A DNA stretch of 57,700 bases from an uncultured Clostridia bacterium (GTDB lineage Bacteria; Bacillota; Clostridia; Oscillospirales; Acutalibacteraceae), in NCBI GenBank assembly GCA_927362715.1, contig CAKMIX010000017.1:1-57700 (forward strand), given 5' to 3'. Of this stretch, positions 33,159 to 42,253 are shown piece after piece. Positions within the stretch are counted from its first letter, which is position 1. The number at the start of each line of letters is the position of its first letter. Under the pieces are notes generated by a model. That model saw only the letters and a program-made list of their open reading frames with translations. It ran no database searches and was not told where the DNA came from. The position numbers were made by a program, and so were the translations under genes.

Positions 33159-35069
33159 ATGTTCAACATCACATTGAAAGACGGCTCGGTCAAAAGCTTT
33201 GAAGCCCCCGTGACCGCCGCCGAAGTCGCGAAATGCCTCGGCATGGGGCTTTACAAGGCGGCATGCCTTGCGAAAGTAGACGGCGAGACCTGCGATCTGC
33301 GCACGGAGATCTCCAAAGACTGCACGCTGGAAATTTTGACCTTTGACGACGAGGACGGCCGGCGCGCGTTCCGCCACACCGCTTCACACATCTTAGCGCA
33401 GGCGGTCAAGCGGCTGTATCCCGAGACGAAGCTCGCCATCGGGCCCGCCATCGACAACGGCTTTTATTACGACTTTGATTCCGAGACGGTATTCACGCCC
33501 GAGGTGCTAACACAGATCGAGGCGGAAATGAAAAAGATCGTTAAGGAGGATCTGCCGCTTGAGCGGTACACGCTCTCCCCCGACGAGGCGCTCGCTGCCA
33601 TGCGCGAAAAGGGCGAGACCTATAAAGTCGAGCTCATCGAAGAGCACGCCGAGAAGAACGAGCCCATCTCGTTTTACCGGCAGGGTGAATTCGACGAGCT
33701 TTGCGCGGGGCCGCACCTGATGTCCACAGGCGCGGTAAAGGCGTTCAAGCTGACCTCCTGCACGGGCGCGTACTGGCGCGGCGACGAGCACAACAAAATG
33801 CTCCAGCGCATTTACGCGACGGCGTTCCCGAAGCAGTCGGCGCTCGACGAGTATTTGGCGCGCATTGAGGAAGCGAAAAAGCGCGATCACAGAAAGCTCG
33901 GGCGCGAACTCAAGCTCTTTGCCATGATGGACGAGGGTCCCGGCTTCCCGTTCTTCCTGCCGAACGGCATGATCCTCAAAAACACACTGATCGACTATTG
34001 GCGGCAGATCCACACGCGTGAAGGGTATGTGGAGATCTCGACCCCGCTGATGCTCAACCGCCAGCTTTGGGAGACCTCCGGGCACTGGGATCACTACAAG
34101 GAAAACATGTACACCACCGTCATTGACGATACGGATTTCGCCATTAAGCCGATGAACTGCCCGGGCGGGCTGCTCGTTTACAAATCCGAGCCGCACTCCT
34201 ACCGCGACCTGCCCATCCGCATGGGCGAGCTGGGGCTTGTGCACCGCCATGAAAAATCGGGCGCGCTGCACGGGCTGATGCGCGTGCGCTGCTTCACGCA
34301 GGACGACGCGCACATCTTCATGATGCCGGAGCAGATCACAGACGAGATCAAGGGCGTCGTGCGGCTCATCGACGAGGTCTACACGCTGTTCGGCTTCAAA
34401 TACCATGTGGAGCTGTCCACCCGTCCCGAGGATTCCATGGGCAGCGACGAGGATTGGGAGATGGCGACCGAGGGTCTGCGCAAGGCGCTCGACGAGCTGC
34501 ACCTGCCGTATGTTGTCAACGAGGGCGACGGCGCGTTTTACGGGCCGAAGATCGACTTCCACTTGGAGGACTCTTTGGGCAGAACCTGGCAGTGCGGCAC
34601 CATCCAGCTCGACTTCCAGCTGCCGCAGCGCTTTGAAGCGGAATACACGGGCGCGGACGGCGAGAAGCACCGCCCGATCATGATCCACCGCGTCGTGTTC
34701 GGTTCGATCGAACGCTTCATCGGCATCCTCATCGAGCATTTTGCCGGCGCGTTCCCGCTGTGGCTTTCACCCGAGCAGGTGCGCGTGCTGCCGATTGCCG
34801 ACCGCCACGCCGCACGCGCCGAGGAGATCCGCAAAGTTTTGTTCGAACACGGCATCCGCGCTTCGGTGGATGACCGCAGCGAAAAGGTCGGGTATAAAAT
34901 TCGCGAGGCAAGGCTGCAGCGGCTGCCGTATTGGCTCATCGTCGGCGACAAGGAGGTCGAGGACGGCTCAGTCTCCGTATCGCACCGCGGCGAAGGCGAC
35001 ATCGGTTCGTTTACACTTGACGAGCTGCTTGCGCGTTTGACCGAGGAGATCCAAACCAAAGCAAAATAA
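33159..35069 (+). CDS. thrS: Threonine--tRNA ligase
   Basis: A 636-residue class II aminoacyl-tRNA synthetase with all domains: N-terminal TGS domain (1-60), editing domain with HTASHILAQAVKRLYP (70-85) and the zinc-type HxxxH, the catalytic core (FPNGMIL-like FLPNGMILKN, motif 2 GELGLVHRHEKSGALHGLMRVR, motif 3 HRVVFGSIERFIGILIEH) and the C-terminal anticodon-binding domain. AAGGAGG precedes the ATG. Preceded by its own T-box and followed 12 bases later by a phosphoesterase gene. Confidence 0.97.
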   Translation: MFNITLKDGSVKSFEAPVTAAEVAKCLGMGLYKAACLAKVDGETCDLRTEISKDCTLEILTFDDEDGRRAFRHTASHILAQAVKRLYPETKLAIGPAIDNGFYYDFDSETVFTPEVLTQIEAEMKKIVKEDLPLERYTLSPDEALAAMREKGETYKVELIEEHAEKNEPISFYRQGEFDELCAGPHLMSTGAVKAFKLTSCTGAYWRGDEHNKMLQRIYATAFPKQSALDEYLARIEEAKKRDHRKLGRELKLFAMMDEGPGFPFFLPNGMILKNTLIDYWRQIHTREGYVEISTPLMLNRQLWETSGHWDHYKENMYTTVIDDTDFAIKPMNCPGGLLVYKSEPHSYRDLPIRMGELGLVHRHEKSGALHGLMRVRCFTQDDAHIFMMPEQITDEIKGVVRLIDEVYTLFGFKYHVELSTRPEDSMGSDEDWEMATEGLRKALDELHLPYVVNEGDGAFYGPKIDFHLEDSLGRTWQCGTIQLDFQLPQRFEAEYTGADGEKHRPIMIHRVVFGSIERFIGILIEHFAGAFPLWLSPEQVRVLPIADRHAARAEEIRKVLFEHGIRASVDDRSEKVGYKIREARLQRLPYWLIVGDKEVEDGSVSVSHRGEGDIGSFTLDELLARLTEEIQTKAK

Positions 35070-35081
35070 GGAGGAAGCCCT

Positions 35082-36692
35082 ATGGCAAAAGCACCGCTCA
35101 CGGTAACGGTGATCACGGATACCCATTATTATGCAAAATCCACGGGCATTTCCGGCGCAGCCTATGAAACGGCAAACGCCAAAAGCCAAATGCCGCTGCA
35201 ATATTCGGCGGAGATCCTTGACGCGGCGTTTCGCCAGATCAAGGCGGACAAGCGCACCGACATTGTGCTGCTTTCCGGCGACACCACCTCGAACGGCGAA
35301 TACGATTCGCACAAGGAGTTCATCGAAATGCTGCGCGGCTTGAAAGCCGCCGGCAAGCGCGTATATGTCATCACCGCCACGCACGACTACCAGGACGACG
35401 GGCAGACCAATTCCTATGTCGGGGATGAAAAGGTGAAGATCCCCGCCGCAAAGCGCGAGGAGCTTTACGAGATGTACCGCGAGTTCGGCCCGGACGAGGC
35501 GATCTCGGTACACCGCGACAGCATGTCCTATGTTGTACAGCTGCAGGAGGGCTACCGCCTGTTTGCGATCAACGACGACCGCAACCTGACGGGCAAAAGC
35601 GGCATTTCGGAGGACTGCTACAAGTGGCTGTGCGAGCAGGCGGAGGACGCACGCAAAAATAAACAGTTCATCCTTGCCATGACGCACCACCCGCTCATCG
35701 CCCCCTCCCCCGTGTACGCGCTCATCGGCAAAAACGACATGCACGGCGACTTCGATATCCGCCGTGAGCAATACGCCGATATGGGCATCCAGTTCATGCT
35801 CACCGGCCACACGCACATCCACCACATCGACAAGGTCGAAAGCAAACGCGGCAACACCCTGTATACCATTTCCACCGCCGCGACCATCGGCTACCCCGCG
35901 CCGATCCGCACCGTGGTGGTGGACGAGGCGGCGGGCATCGTGTCGACCACGACCGACCTTGTGACCGAAAAGGTGGATTTTGACCTGAAAGGAAAGTCGT
36001 TGCAAGACTATCTGAAAAACCAGATGGTCGGCATCGTGCGCGATATGGTCAAGGCGGCGGCGGGCGACACGCACAAGTTCGCCGACATGGCAACGTCCAT
36101 CAGCATCAAAAAGAAGCTCATTTACAAGATCGGCTGGCTTGTAAAGCCGGTCGCCAAGCTCTTAAACAAGCTGACCATCGGCACGGTCGCCAAATGGACG
36201 AAGAAGGAAACGGGACTTTCTCCCGAGGAGTACGCCGACATCGCAGACCGGCCCGTGGTGGATTTCATCGTGGATATGGTCACGAACCTCTACGGCGGCG
36301 AGGACCTGTATTCGCCCGACGACGCGGAATACAAGATCACGATGGGGCTTTTGTCCATCCTCGATTCCGTGTTCGGCGCGCTGCACATCAAGGTGCGCAA
36401 GCTGCTGAAGGTCTCGGATTCGCTGTGCGATTTCGTAGAGCCGCTTCTTCATAACACGGGCATCCCCTCCTACAACGCGGTTCTGCCGATCCTGCCCTAT
36501 TACGCCGAGGGCGAGCAGGCGCCGCCTAAAAAGGCGCCCGAAGAAAAGCCCGCGCGCAAAAAGAGCAAAAAGGGCGTGCCGATCGTCATCATCGGGATAT
36601 TAGCGCTCATCATCCTGCTCATCCCCCTGCTTTTGGCACTGGCGACCGGATTTATCGTAAATCAGGTTCGCTACGGCAGGTTTATGAAGTAA
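35082..36692 (+). CDS. Membrane-anchored metallophosphoesterase
   Basis: A 536-residue calcineurin-like phosphoesterase. Metal-binding motifs are ITDTHYY (D13, H15), LLSGDTTSNG, TATHDYQDDG in place of GNHD, MTHHPL and LTGHTHIHH. A second domain (about 300-485) has no recognisable motif. A Lys/Pro-rich linker precedes one C-terminal membrane helix (about 503-528), so the catalytic part is probably held on the inner face of the membrane, since there is no signal peptide. AAGGAGG precedes the ATG, 12 bases after thrS. Substrate unknown. Confidence 0.8.
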   Translation: MAKAPLTVTVITDTHYYAKSTGISGAAYETANAKSQMPLQYSAEILDAAFRQIKADKRTDIVLLSGDTTSNGEYDSHKEFIEMLRGLKAAGKRVYVITATHDYQDDGQTNSYVGDEKVKIPAAKREELYEMYREFGPDEAISVHRDSMSYVVQLQEGYRLFAINDDRNLTGKSGISEDCYKWLCEQAEDARKNKQFILAMTHHPLIAPSPVYALIGKNDMHGDFDIRREQYADMGIQFMLTGHTHIHHIDKVESKRGNTLYTISTAATIGYPAPIRTVVVDEAAGIVSTTTDLVTEKVDFDLKGKSLQDYLKNQMVGIVRDMVKAAAGDTHKFADMATSISIKKKLIYKIGWLVKPVAKLLNKLTIGTVAKWTKKETGLSPEEYADIADRPVVDFIVDMVTNLYGGEDLYSPDDAEYKITMGLLSILDSVFGALHIKVRKLLKVSDSLCDFVEPLLHNTGIPSYNAVLPILPYYAEGEQAPPKKAPEEKPARKKSKKGVPIVIIGILALIILLIPLLLALATGFIVNQVRYGRFMK

Positions 36693-36705
36693 ACAAGGAA
36701 AATAC

Positions 36706-36745
36706 AGAACAACGGGGTATCCGAAAAAGGATACCCCGTTGTTCT
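36706..36745 (+). terminator. Long perfect hairpin terminator
   Basis: A 17-bp perfect stem (36706-36722 / 36729-36745) with a 6-base loop GAAAAA, 13 bases after the phosphoesterase stop. The T-run is short, but the stem is among the longest in the window. Confidence 0.8.
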
Positions 36746-36830
36746 ATGCTGTAAAATAAGACGTTCTCCCATCGGAGACGTAGTAAAGTACAAAACAGAC
36801 GCATCACACAGAAAGCTTCTCTTTTACTTT

Positions 36831-36977
36831 GTAGGAGCGGGTCTTAAGTGCCCGCCCGCATGAAAGCGGCATTTTGCAACTGGTTGCGGCGAATATCGGA
36901 ATCGCACCTTTTATAACAGACATACGTTCTCTTCTTTTCATACTTGGCTCGGGCGGGCACTTAAGCCCCGCCCCTAC
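36831..36977. repeat. 147-bp terminal-inverted-repeat element, copy 1
   Basis: The ends are 28-bp inverted repeats (36831-36858, starting GTAGGAGCGGGTCTTAAG, and 36950-36977) with two mismatches. The ~91-bp centre has no ORF. A second element of exactly the same length is at 44197-44343, with related ends and a diverged but alignable centre. The structure is that of a small non-autonomous element (MITE-like). It ends 26 bases from a broken azlC gene. Flanking target duplications are not evident. Confidence 0.75.
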
Positions 36978-37002
36978 GGCAGGAATTTTTAATTTTGCTA
37001 TA

Positions 37003-37167
37003 TCAAAGGTCCATACAACAGCGCTTTATCCAAAATGCAAAGCTGTTGGTGCGCATGAGCACGCCGTAGGTAGCCCCTAAAAACAAAAAGCCCGCGCAGA
37101 TGGGCAGCGTATACGGGAACGCCGCCCGAAACGCCTTGCGGATGGAATCATGTTTGCCTTGCTTCAT
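37003..37167 (-). pseudogene. azlC remnant (N-terminal fragment)
   Basis: Starting at the ATG 37167, the first ~46 codons read as an AzlC N-terminus (RAAFPYTLPICAGFLFLGATYGVLM). After NSFAFW the similarity stops and eight unrelated codons lead to a stop next to the repeat element. About 80% of the gene is missing. Its promoter is intact (TTGTCC, 17 bp, TATACT on the minus strand), which suggests recent loss. A longer upstream extension of the frame is not coding, as it overlaps the regulator gene in antisense. Confidence 0.75.
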
Positions 37168-37213
37168 AACGCTTCGCGCCGCCGGCGCGCCCCCTTTCAA
37201 CAATTTGAAGTTT

Positions 37214-37318
37214 AGTATACCACGCGCCGCCTGTTCGGACAAGTCTCTTTTAAAAGCAATAAAAATCCGAGGTTTTTGCAGGATTTCCGTTGACATTTTC
37301 TTGAGAAACAGGTATTCT
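37214..37318. promoter_or_regulatory. Divergent promoters of azlC remnant and AraC regulator
   Basis: Minus strand: TTGTCC (complement of 37237-37242), 17 bp, TATACT (complement of 37214-37219). Plus strand: TTGACA (37290-37295), 17 bp, TATTCT (37313-37318). Both have ideal spacing, and the two -35 boxes lie 47 bases apart. Confidence 0.7.
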
Positions 37319-37348
37319 GAAAGCAAAGAACCGTCGGGAGGTATCTTT

Positions 37349-38125
37349 GTGAAGCCTGATCTGCAAAAGATCCAAATCGTCCCGCAGGAAAAAACAGGTC
37401 CTATTTTCGCCCAGCGCGAGAGCGGCGTGCGCCACACGCCCTATCAGGCAGAGATCGCCTTTTACAACTGCATCAAGGCGGGCGACTGCGCCCTTTTGGA
37501 GCGCAAAATGGAGGAATATTTTCAAAGCGGCTTCGTTGTCGGGCGGCTCTCCGGCGACCCGCTGCGGCAGATGCAGTATTGGGCGGTATCTTCGGTGACG
37601 CTCGCTACGCGCGCCGCGCTTGAAGGGGGTTTGGACGAGCTGCATGCTTACAATTTTTCTGACCGCTGCATCCAGACGGTAGACACGCTCCAAAGTCCCG
37701 AGCAGATCGTAGAATACTTAACACAGCAGGCGTACGCACTGACCGAGCTTGTCGCGCGCACGCACGGACGGCTGCACTATTCGCCGCACGTGCGCAAATG
37801 CGTCACGCACATCGACCGCTGCCTGCACGAAAATCTGCGCGTGACCGACCTTGCCGACGTCTGCGGCGTTTCGGCGGACTACCTTTCCGCGATCTTCAAA
37901 AAAGAGGTCGGCGTGCCGCTTCGCCGCTATATTTTGCAGGAAAAGCTCAAAGAGGCCTGCCGGATGCTCGAAAACGGCTGTTCATGCAGCCGTGCGGCGT
38001 ATATCCTGTCGTTTTGCTCGGAATCCTATTTTATTGCCTGCTTCAAGCAAGCCTACGGCGTCACGCCGCACGTTTGGGCGTCCGAGCACAGGCGGTATGA
38101 TTTTCAAAAGCGTACGGATACTTGA
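37349..38125 (+). CDS. AraC family regulator next to the azlC remnant
   Basis: A 258-residue regulator. The N-terminal 150 residues are helical, without a cupin or receiver domain (AEIAFYNCIKAGDCALLERKM, a pattern seen in YesN-like regulators lacking the receiver). The C-terminal ~100 residues carry the double helix-turn-helix (VTDLADVCGVSADYLSAIFK and the SRAAYILSFCSESYFIACFK helix pair). GGGAGG precedes the GTG at 37349; the frame is open further upstream but crosses the promoter. It is divergent from broken azlC, so it may have lost its main target. Confidence 0.85.
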   Translation: MKPDLQKIQIVPQEKTGPIFAQRESGVRHTPYQAEIAFYNCIKAGDCALLERKMEEYFQSGFVVGRLSGDPLRQMQYWAVSSVTLATRAALEGGLDELHAYNFSDRCIQTVDTLQSPEQIVEYLTQQAYALTELVARTHGRLHYSPHVRKCVTHIDRCLHENLRVTDLADVCGVSADYLSAIFKKEVGVPLRRYILQEKLKEACRMLENGCSCSRAAYILSFCSESYFIACFKQAYGVTPHVWASEHRRYDFQKRTDT

Positions 38126-38239
38126 TATTCACATCGGATTTTTGATAGATTTTTTTGCATTTTCCCCGTACAATACAGATATATTGTGGGGAAACGCCGC
38201 CCGCTTCGGCGGGAACCATGCTAAAAAGAGGTAGAGACC

Positions 38240-39550
38240 ATGGAAACGACACAGATCCTTTTGCTTGCCGCCGCATTGCTCGGGCTTTTGCTTTTGGTGG
38301 TTCTGCTCGTGCTCACCGCGCGCAAGGGCGGGAAAGCGGACAAGCAGACCGAAGACGCAATCAAACAGCTTGCCGCGCGCTTGGACGAAATGCGCAAGAC
38401 CACCGCCGAGGAATCCTCGCGCAGCCGCATGGAGCGTGCCGCCGAAGCCGACCGCATGCAGAAGAAATTAGAGGAAATGACAAAAGCCAACCTCGAACAG
38501 CGCATCTCTTTAAGTGAAACGGTCACGAAATCCTTAAACGACATCCGTGACCGTCTGCTCGTGCAAGGCGAAAAGCAGACGCGCACGGTGGAAAGCGCCG
38601 TGACGAAAATGCAGGAGAGCAACGAGAAAAAGCTTGATGAGATGCGCGCCACGGTGGATGAAAAGCTGACCTCCACACTGACCACGCGCCTGAATTCCTC
38701 GTTCAAAACCGTCTCTGAGCAGCTTGAAAACTTATATAAATCCTTGGGCGAAATGAAAGAGCTTTCCGTCGGCGTGACCGACAATGTCGGTGCGCTCAAT
38801 CGTGTGCTCACGAATGTCAAGGCGCGCGGCACCTGGGCGGAGATCCAGCTTGAAACGATCCTTGATCAGACCATCCCGCATATGTACGACAAAAACGTTG
38901 CCACGGGCGAAAAGGATTCCGAGCGCGTGGAATTCGCCATCCGCATCCCCGCAAGCGACGACTCCTCCAAGATCACTTATCTTCCCGTGGACTCAAAGTT
39001 CCCCATGGAGGACTATGTGCGGCTGTGTTCCGCCGCCGAAAAGGCCGACCCCGAAGCGGTCAAGGCGGCGCGCAAGGAGCTGGAAGCGCGCGTCTACAGC
39101 GAGGCGAAGATGATCAAAAAATACATACACGTCCCGAACACTACGCCGTTCGCCATCATGTACCTTGCAACGGAAGGGTTATACGCCGAGATCGTTTCGG
39201 CGCAGTCAGGGCTTTTGGAGCGCATCCAAAACGACTGCAACGTGATGATCGCGGGGCCCTCTACCATCACCGCGCTCTTAAACTCCCTTGCCATGGGCTT
39301 TAAGACCGTGGCGATCAACGAAAAGGCAAACGAAGTGCGCCTGCTTTTGAGCGCGACCAAGGCGCAGTATGAAAACTTCGGCGTGATTTTGGAAAAAGCC
39401 AAAAAGAAAATCGACGACGCGGGCAAGACGCTCGGCGAAGCGCAGCACCGCAACGACATCATCCGCAAAAAGCTCAAGACCGTGGAGGCAATGGAACAGC
39501 CCGATGCCGCAGGCGTTCTGGGGCTTTCCGATGACGAGGGGACGGAATAA
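38240..39550 (+). CDS. rmuC: DNA recombination protein RmuC
   Basis: A 436-residue RmuC protein: an N-terminal membrane helix (6-27), a long coiled coil (about 30-180), and the RmuC nuclease-like domain with VLTNVKARGTWAEIQLETIL, the PVDSKFPMEDY motif with the active-site Asp/Lys, and HVPNTTPFAIMYLATEGLYAE. RmuC limits DNA inversions at short repeats in E. coli. AGAGGTAGAG precedes the ATG. Monocistronic. Confidence 0.93.
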   Translation: METTQILLLAAALLGLLLLVVLLVLTARKGGKADKQTEDAIKQLAARLDEMRKTTAEESSRSRMERAAEADRMQKKLEEMTKANLEQRISLSETVTKSLNDIRDRLLVQGEKQTRTVESAVTKMQESNEKKLDEMRATVDEKLTSTLTTRLNSSFKTVSEQLENLYKSLGEMKELSVGVTDNVGALNRVLTNVKARGTWAEIQLETILDQTIPHMYDKNVATGEKDSERVEFAIRIPASDDSSKITYLPVDSKFPMEDYVRLCSAAEKADPEAVKAARKELEARVYSEAKMIKKYIHVPNTTPFAIMYLATEGLYAEIVSAQSGLLERIQNDCNVMIAGPSTITALLNSLAMGFKTVAINEKANEVRLLLSATKAQYENFGVILEKAKKKIDDAGKTLGEAQHRNDIIRKKLKTVEAMEQPDAAGVLGLSDDEGTE

Positions 39551-39685
39551 GCCGCCGCATTCACACAAACACTTGCAAAATCCACGCATTTGGTTTATTA
39601 TGGTATCAATATTTTTTTGAGCAAATTCGAAAGCTTTTTGTTCAAAATTTCTGTTTCGAGAAGATTTACATATGGAGGAGAATCT

Positions 39686-42118
39686 ATGAAGCACCCTGAC
39701 ATTTTAGCGAAGATGACGCTGGAGGAAAAGGTCAGCCTGTGTTCCGGCAAGGACTATTGGCACACGGCGGACGTCCCCTCAGCGGGCGTACCGTCCATCA
39801 TGCTGACCGACGGCCCGCACGGCATCCGCAAGCGTGTCGAAGAAAAGACCACCAAGGAAGAAAAAATGTCCTTAAAAGGCGTGCCCGCCATCTGCTACCC
39901 CACGGCGGCGGCGACCTCATGCTCATGGGATACGGCGCTCATCCGCCGCATGGGTGAGGCGCTCGGCGAAGAGTGCTTAAAGGAAAAAGTCTCTGTCCTG
40001 CTGGGGCCGGGCACGAACATCAAACGCTCCCCGCTCTGCGGCAGAAACTTCGAGTATTTCTCGGAAGACCCGCTCCTGGCGGGCGAAATGGCGGCGTCCT
40101 TCATCAACGGCGTACAAAGCAAGGGCATCGGCACTTCCATCAAGCATTTCGCCGCGAACAATCAGGAAACACGCCGCATGACCGTCAATACGGTCGTGGA
40201 TGAGCGCACGCTGCGGGAGATCTATCTTGCGCCGTTCGAAACGGCCGTCAAAAAGGCACAGCCGTGGACGATCATGGCAGCGTACAACCGCTTAAACGGG
40301 ACTTACTGCGCGGAAAACAAGTGGCTGCTGACCGATGTGCTGCGCAATGAATGGGGCTTTAAGGGTATCGTTGTGACCGACTGGGGCGCGGAAAACGACC
40401 GCGTTTCGGGCCTGCTTGCCGGGCAGGAGCTCGAAATGCCCTCCTCCGACGGCGTCGGCAACCGCCAGATCCTGGCAGCGGTCAAGCAGGGTCTTGTGGA
40501 GGAAAGCTACCTTGACGAGCTGGTAGACCGCCTTATTGACATGGCGCTGGAAGCACAGAAGGTGCTCGGCGACTACACCTACAACGCGAAAGAACACCAC
40601 GCCCTTGCGCGCGAGATCGCGGGGCAGTGCATGGTGCTTCTTAAAAACGACAACGACGTCCTGCCGCTCAAAAAGGATGCGAAAATTACGGTCATCGGCG
40701 AAATGGCGAAAAAGCCGCGCTATCAGGGTGCGGGTTCGTCGCTTATCAACCCCATCCAGCTTGATTCCGCCTTTGAGACGCTGGTGCAGATGGGCGTTTC
40801 GTTCCAGTATGCGCCGGGCTATTCCACCGAGAAAAAGAACCGCACCCCCGACGACACCTTTGTTGCCGAGGCGGTAGAAAAGGCAAAGGGCGCAGACACG
40901 GTGCTCTTGTTCATCGGGCTTACCGACGAATATGAGACCGAGGGCTGTGACCGCCGCCACATGAACCTGCCGCCGCTGCACAACCGTCTGGTCAACGAAG
41001 TGCTCAAGGTCAACAAAAACGTGGTCGTGGTCTTAGCGGGCGGCTCCGCTGTGGAACTGCCGTGGGCTGACGAAGTCCCCGCGATTTTGCACACTTTCCT
41101 TTCCGGTCAGACCACCGGCAGCGCTGTCTGCGACGTGCTGTTCGGCGACGTGAACCCCTCCGGCAAGCTGTCAGAGACCTATCCCATGGCGCTTTCCGAG
41201 AACCCCAGCGCCAACTACTTCCCCGGCACGCCGGTCTCCGTGGAATACCGTGAGAGCGTGTATGTAGGCTACCGCTACTATGACACCGCCGAAAAAGCGG
41301 TTCGTTTCCCGTTCGGACACGGGCTTTCATATACGACGTTTGAATACAGCGACCTGAAAACCAGCGCCGAGAGCATCGACGACACCGACACGCTCACCGT
41401 CACCTGCAAGGTCAAAAACACGGGTTCGCGCGACGGTGCCGAGGTCGTAGAACTGTATGTCAGCGACGAGGAAAGCACCATCTACCGCCCGAAGAAAGAG
41501 CTTAAGGCTTTCACAAAGGTGTTCCTGAAAGCAGGCGAGGAAAAGGAAGTTTCCATGACGCTCGACAAGCGCGCGTTCGCCTATTACAACGTGAACATCC
41601 ACGACTGGCATGTGGAAACGGGCGCATTCAAAATTTTGGTGGGTGCGTCGAGTCGCGACATCCGGCTGGAAACAGAAGTACAGGTACGCTCCACCGTGGC
41701 TGCCGAGATCCCCGACTACCGTGTCAGCGCGCCGTCCTACTACAGCGGCGACATCACGCATGTTTCGGACGAGGAATTTGTGGCGGTTCTCGGACGCGAG
41801 CTGCCCCCCAATGTGCGTGACAAGTCCCAGCCGCTCACGCTCGGCAACACGATCGAAGATGCCGTGGACGGCAAATGGGGCGGGCGTTTCAACCGTCTGT
41901 TCAAGAAAATGCTCGGTGAAGACACGCTTGCGGGCGCGATCGCTTTGCAGCTGCCGATCAAGAACTTTGTTTCCATGAGCTTCGGCCTGTTCAGCGAGGA
42001 TATGGCGAACGGCCTTTTGGTCATCCTCAACGAAGACAAATTTGCCAAGGGCATGGGCAAGATCTTAAAAGGCGTGCCGCACACGCTCGCCAACCTCGGC
42101 AAGCTCAAGGGTATTTGA
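39686..42118 (+). CDS. GH3 family glycoside hydrolase (beta-glucosidase type)
   Basis: An 810-residue cytoplasmic GH3 enzyme. The catalytic barrel holds TDGPHGIRK (41-49), KHFAANNQE (153-161) and the nucleophile D232 in VVTDWGAEND. The second domain has KNDNDVLPLKKDAKITVIG and a LPPLHNRLVNEV segment. A fibronectin III-like domain follows (KNTGSRDGAEVVELYV). The last ~110 residues (about 700-810) extend beyond it and are not part of the usual architecture. No signal peptide. GGAGGAG precedes the ATG at 39686. Typical substrates are beta-glucosides or beta-xylosides. Confidence 0.92.
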   Translation: MKHPDILAKMTLEEKVSLCSGKDYWHTADVPSAGVPSIMLTDGPHGIRKRVEEKTTKEEKMSLKGVPAICYPTAAATSCSWDTALIRRMGEALGEECLKEKVSVLLGPGTNIKRSPLCGRNFEYFSEDPLLAGEMAASFINGVQSKGIGTSIKHFAANNQETRRMTVNTVVDERTLREIYLAPFETAVKKAQPWTIMAAYNRLNGTYCAENKWLLTDVLRNEWGFKGIVVTDWGAENDRVSGLLAGQELEMPSSDGVGNRQILAAVKQGLVEESYLDELVDRLIDMALEAQKVLGDYTYNAKEHHALAREIAGQCMVLLKNDNDVLPLKKDAKITVIGEMAKKPRYQGAGSSLINPIQLDSAFETLVQMGVSFQYAPGYSTEKKNRTPDDTFVAEAVEKAKGADTVLLFIGLTDEYETEGCDRRHMNLPPLHNRLVNEVLKVNKNVVVVLAGGSAVELPWADEVPAILHTFLSGQTTGSAVCDVLFGDVNPSGKLSETYPMALSENPSANYFPGTPVSVEYRESVYVGYRYYDTAEKAVRFPFGHGLSYTTFEYSDLKTSAESIDDTDTLTVTCKVKNTGSRDGAEVVELYVSDEESTIYRPKKELKAFTKVFLKAGEEKEVSMTLDKRAFAYYNVNIHDWHVETGAFKILVGASSRDIRLETEVQVRSTVAAEIPDYRVSAPSYYSGDITHVSDEEFVAVLGRELPPNVRDKSQPLTLGNTIEDAVDGKWGGRFNRLFKKMLGEDTLAGAIALQLPIKNFVSMSFGLFSEDMANGLLVILNEDKFAKGMGKILKGVPHTLANLGKLKGI

Positions 42119-42136
42119 TCTTTTCTCCGAATGCAG

Positions 42137-42166
42137 CAGCCGCCCCGTGTTGGGGCGGCTGTTTTT
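42137..42166 (+). terminator. Intrinsic terminator of the GH3 gene
   Basis: 10-bp perfect stem (CAGCCGCCCC / GGGGCGGCTG), five-base loop, five T. Confidence 0.9.
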
Positions 42167-42186
42167 CGGCACTTTTGTCTAAAACC

Positions 42187-42215
42187 TTGCAAACGGCAGT
42201 AAAATAGATTATACT
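42187..42215 (+). promoter_or_regulatory. Promoter of the unknown membrane protein gene
   Basis: TTGCAA (42187-42192), 17 bp, TATACT (42210-42215), 39 bases before the TTG start. Confidence 0.65.
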
Positions 42216-42253
42216 AAGGAAAAAGGACATCCCTGCAAAAAGGAGTTGATTTT

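Noticed and set aside
1-37167. The azlC end at 1-389 and the azlC start at 37003-37167 as one gene split by rearrangement
   Set aside because: They are on opposite strands 36 kb apart. The first fragment is simply cut by the window edge and is followed by an intact azlD, so two separate copies are more likely.
37168-37437. Upstream extension of the azlC remnant frame (90 more codons)
   Set aside because: It crosses two promoters and the divergent regulator's start in antisense. AzlC similarity begins only at the ATG 37167.
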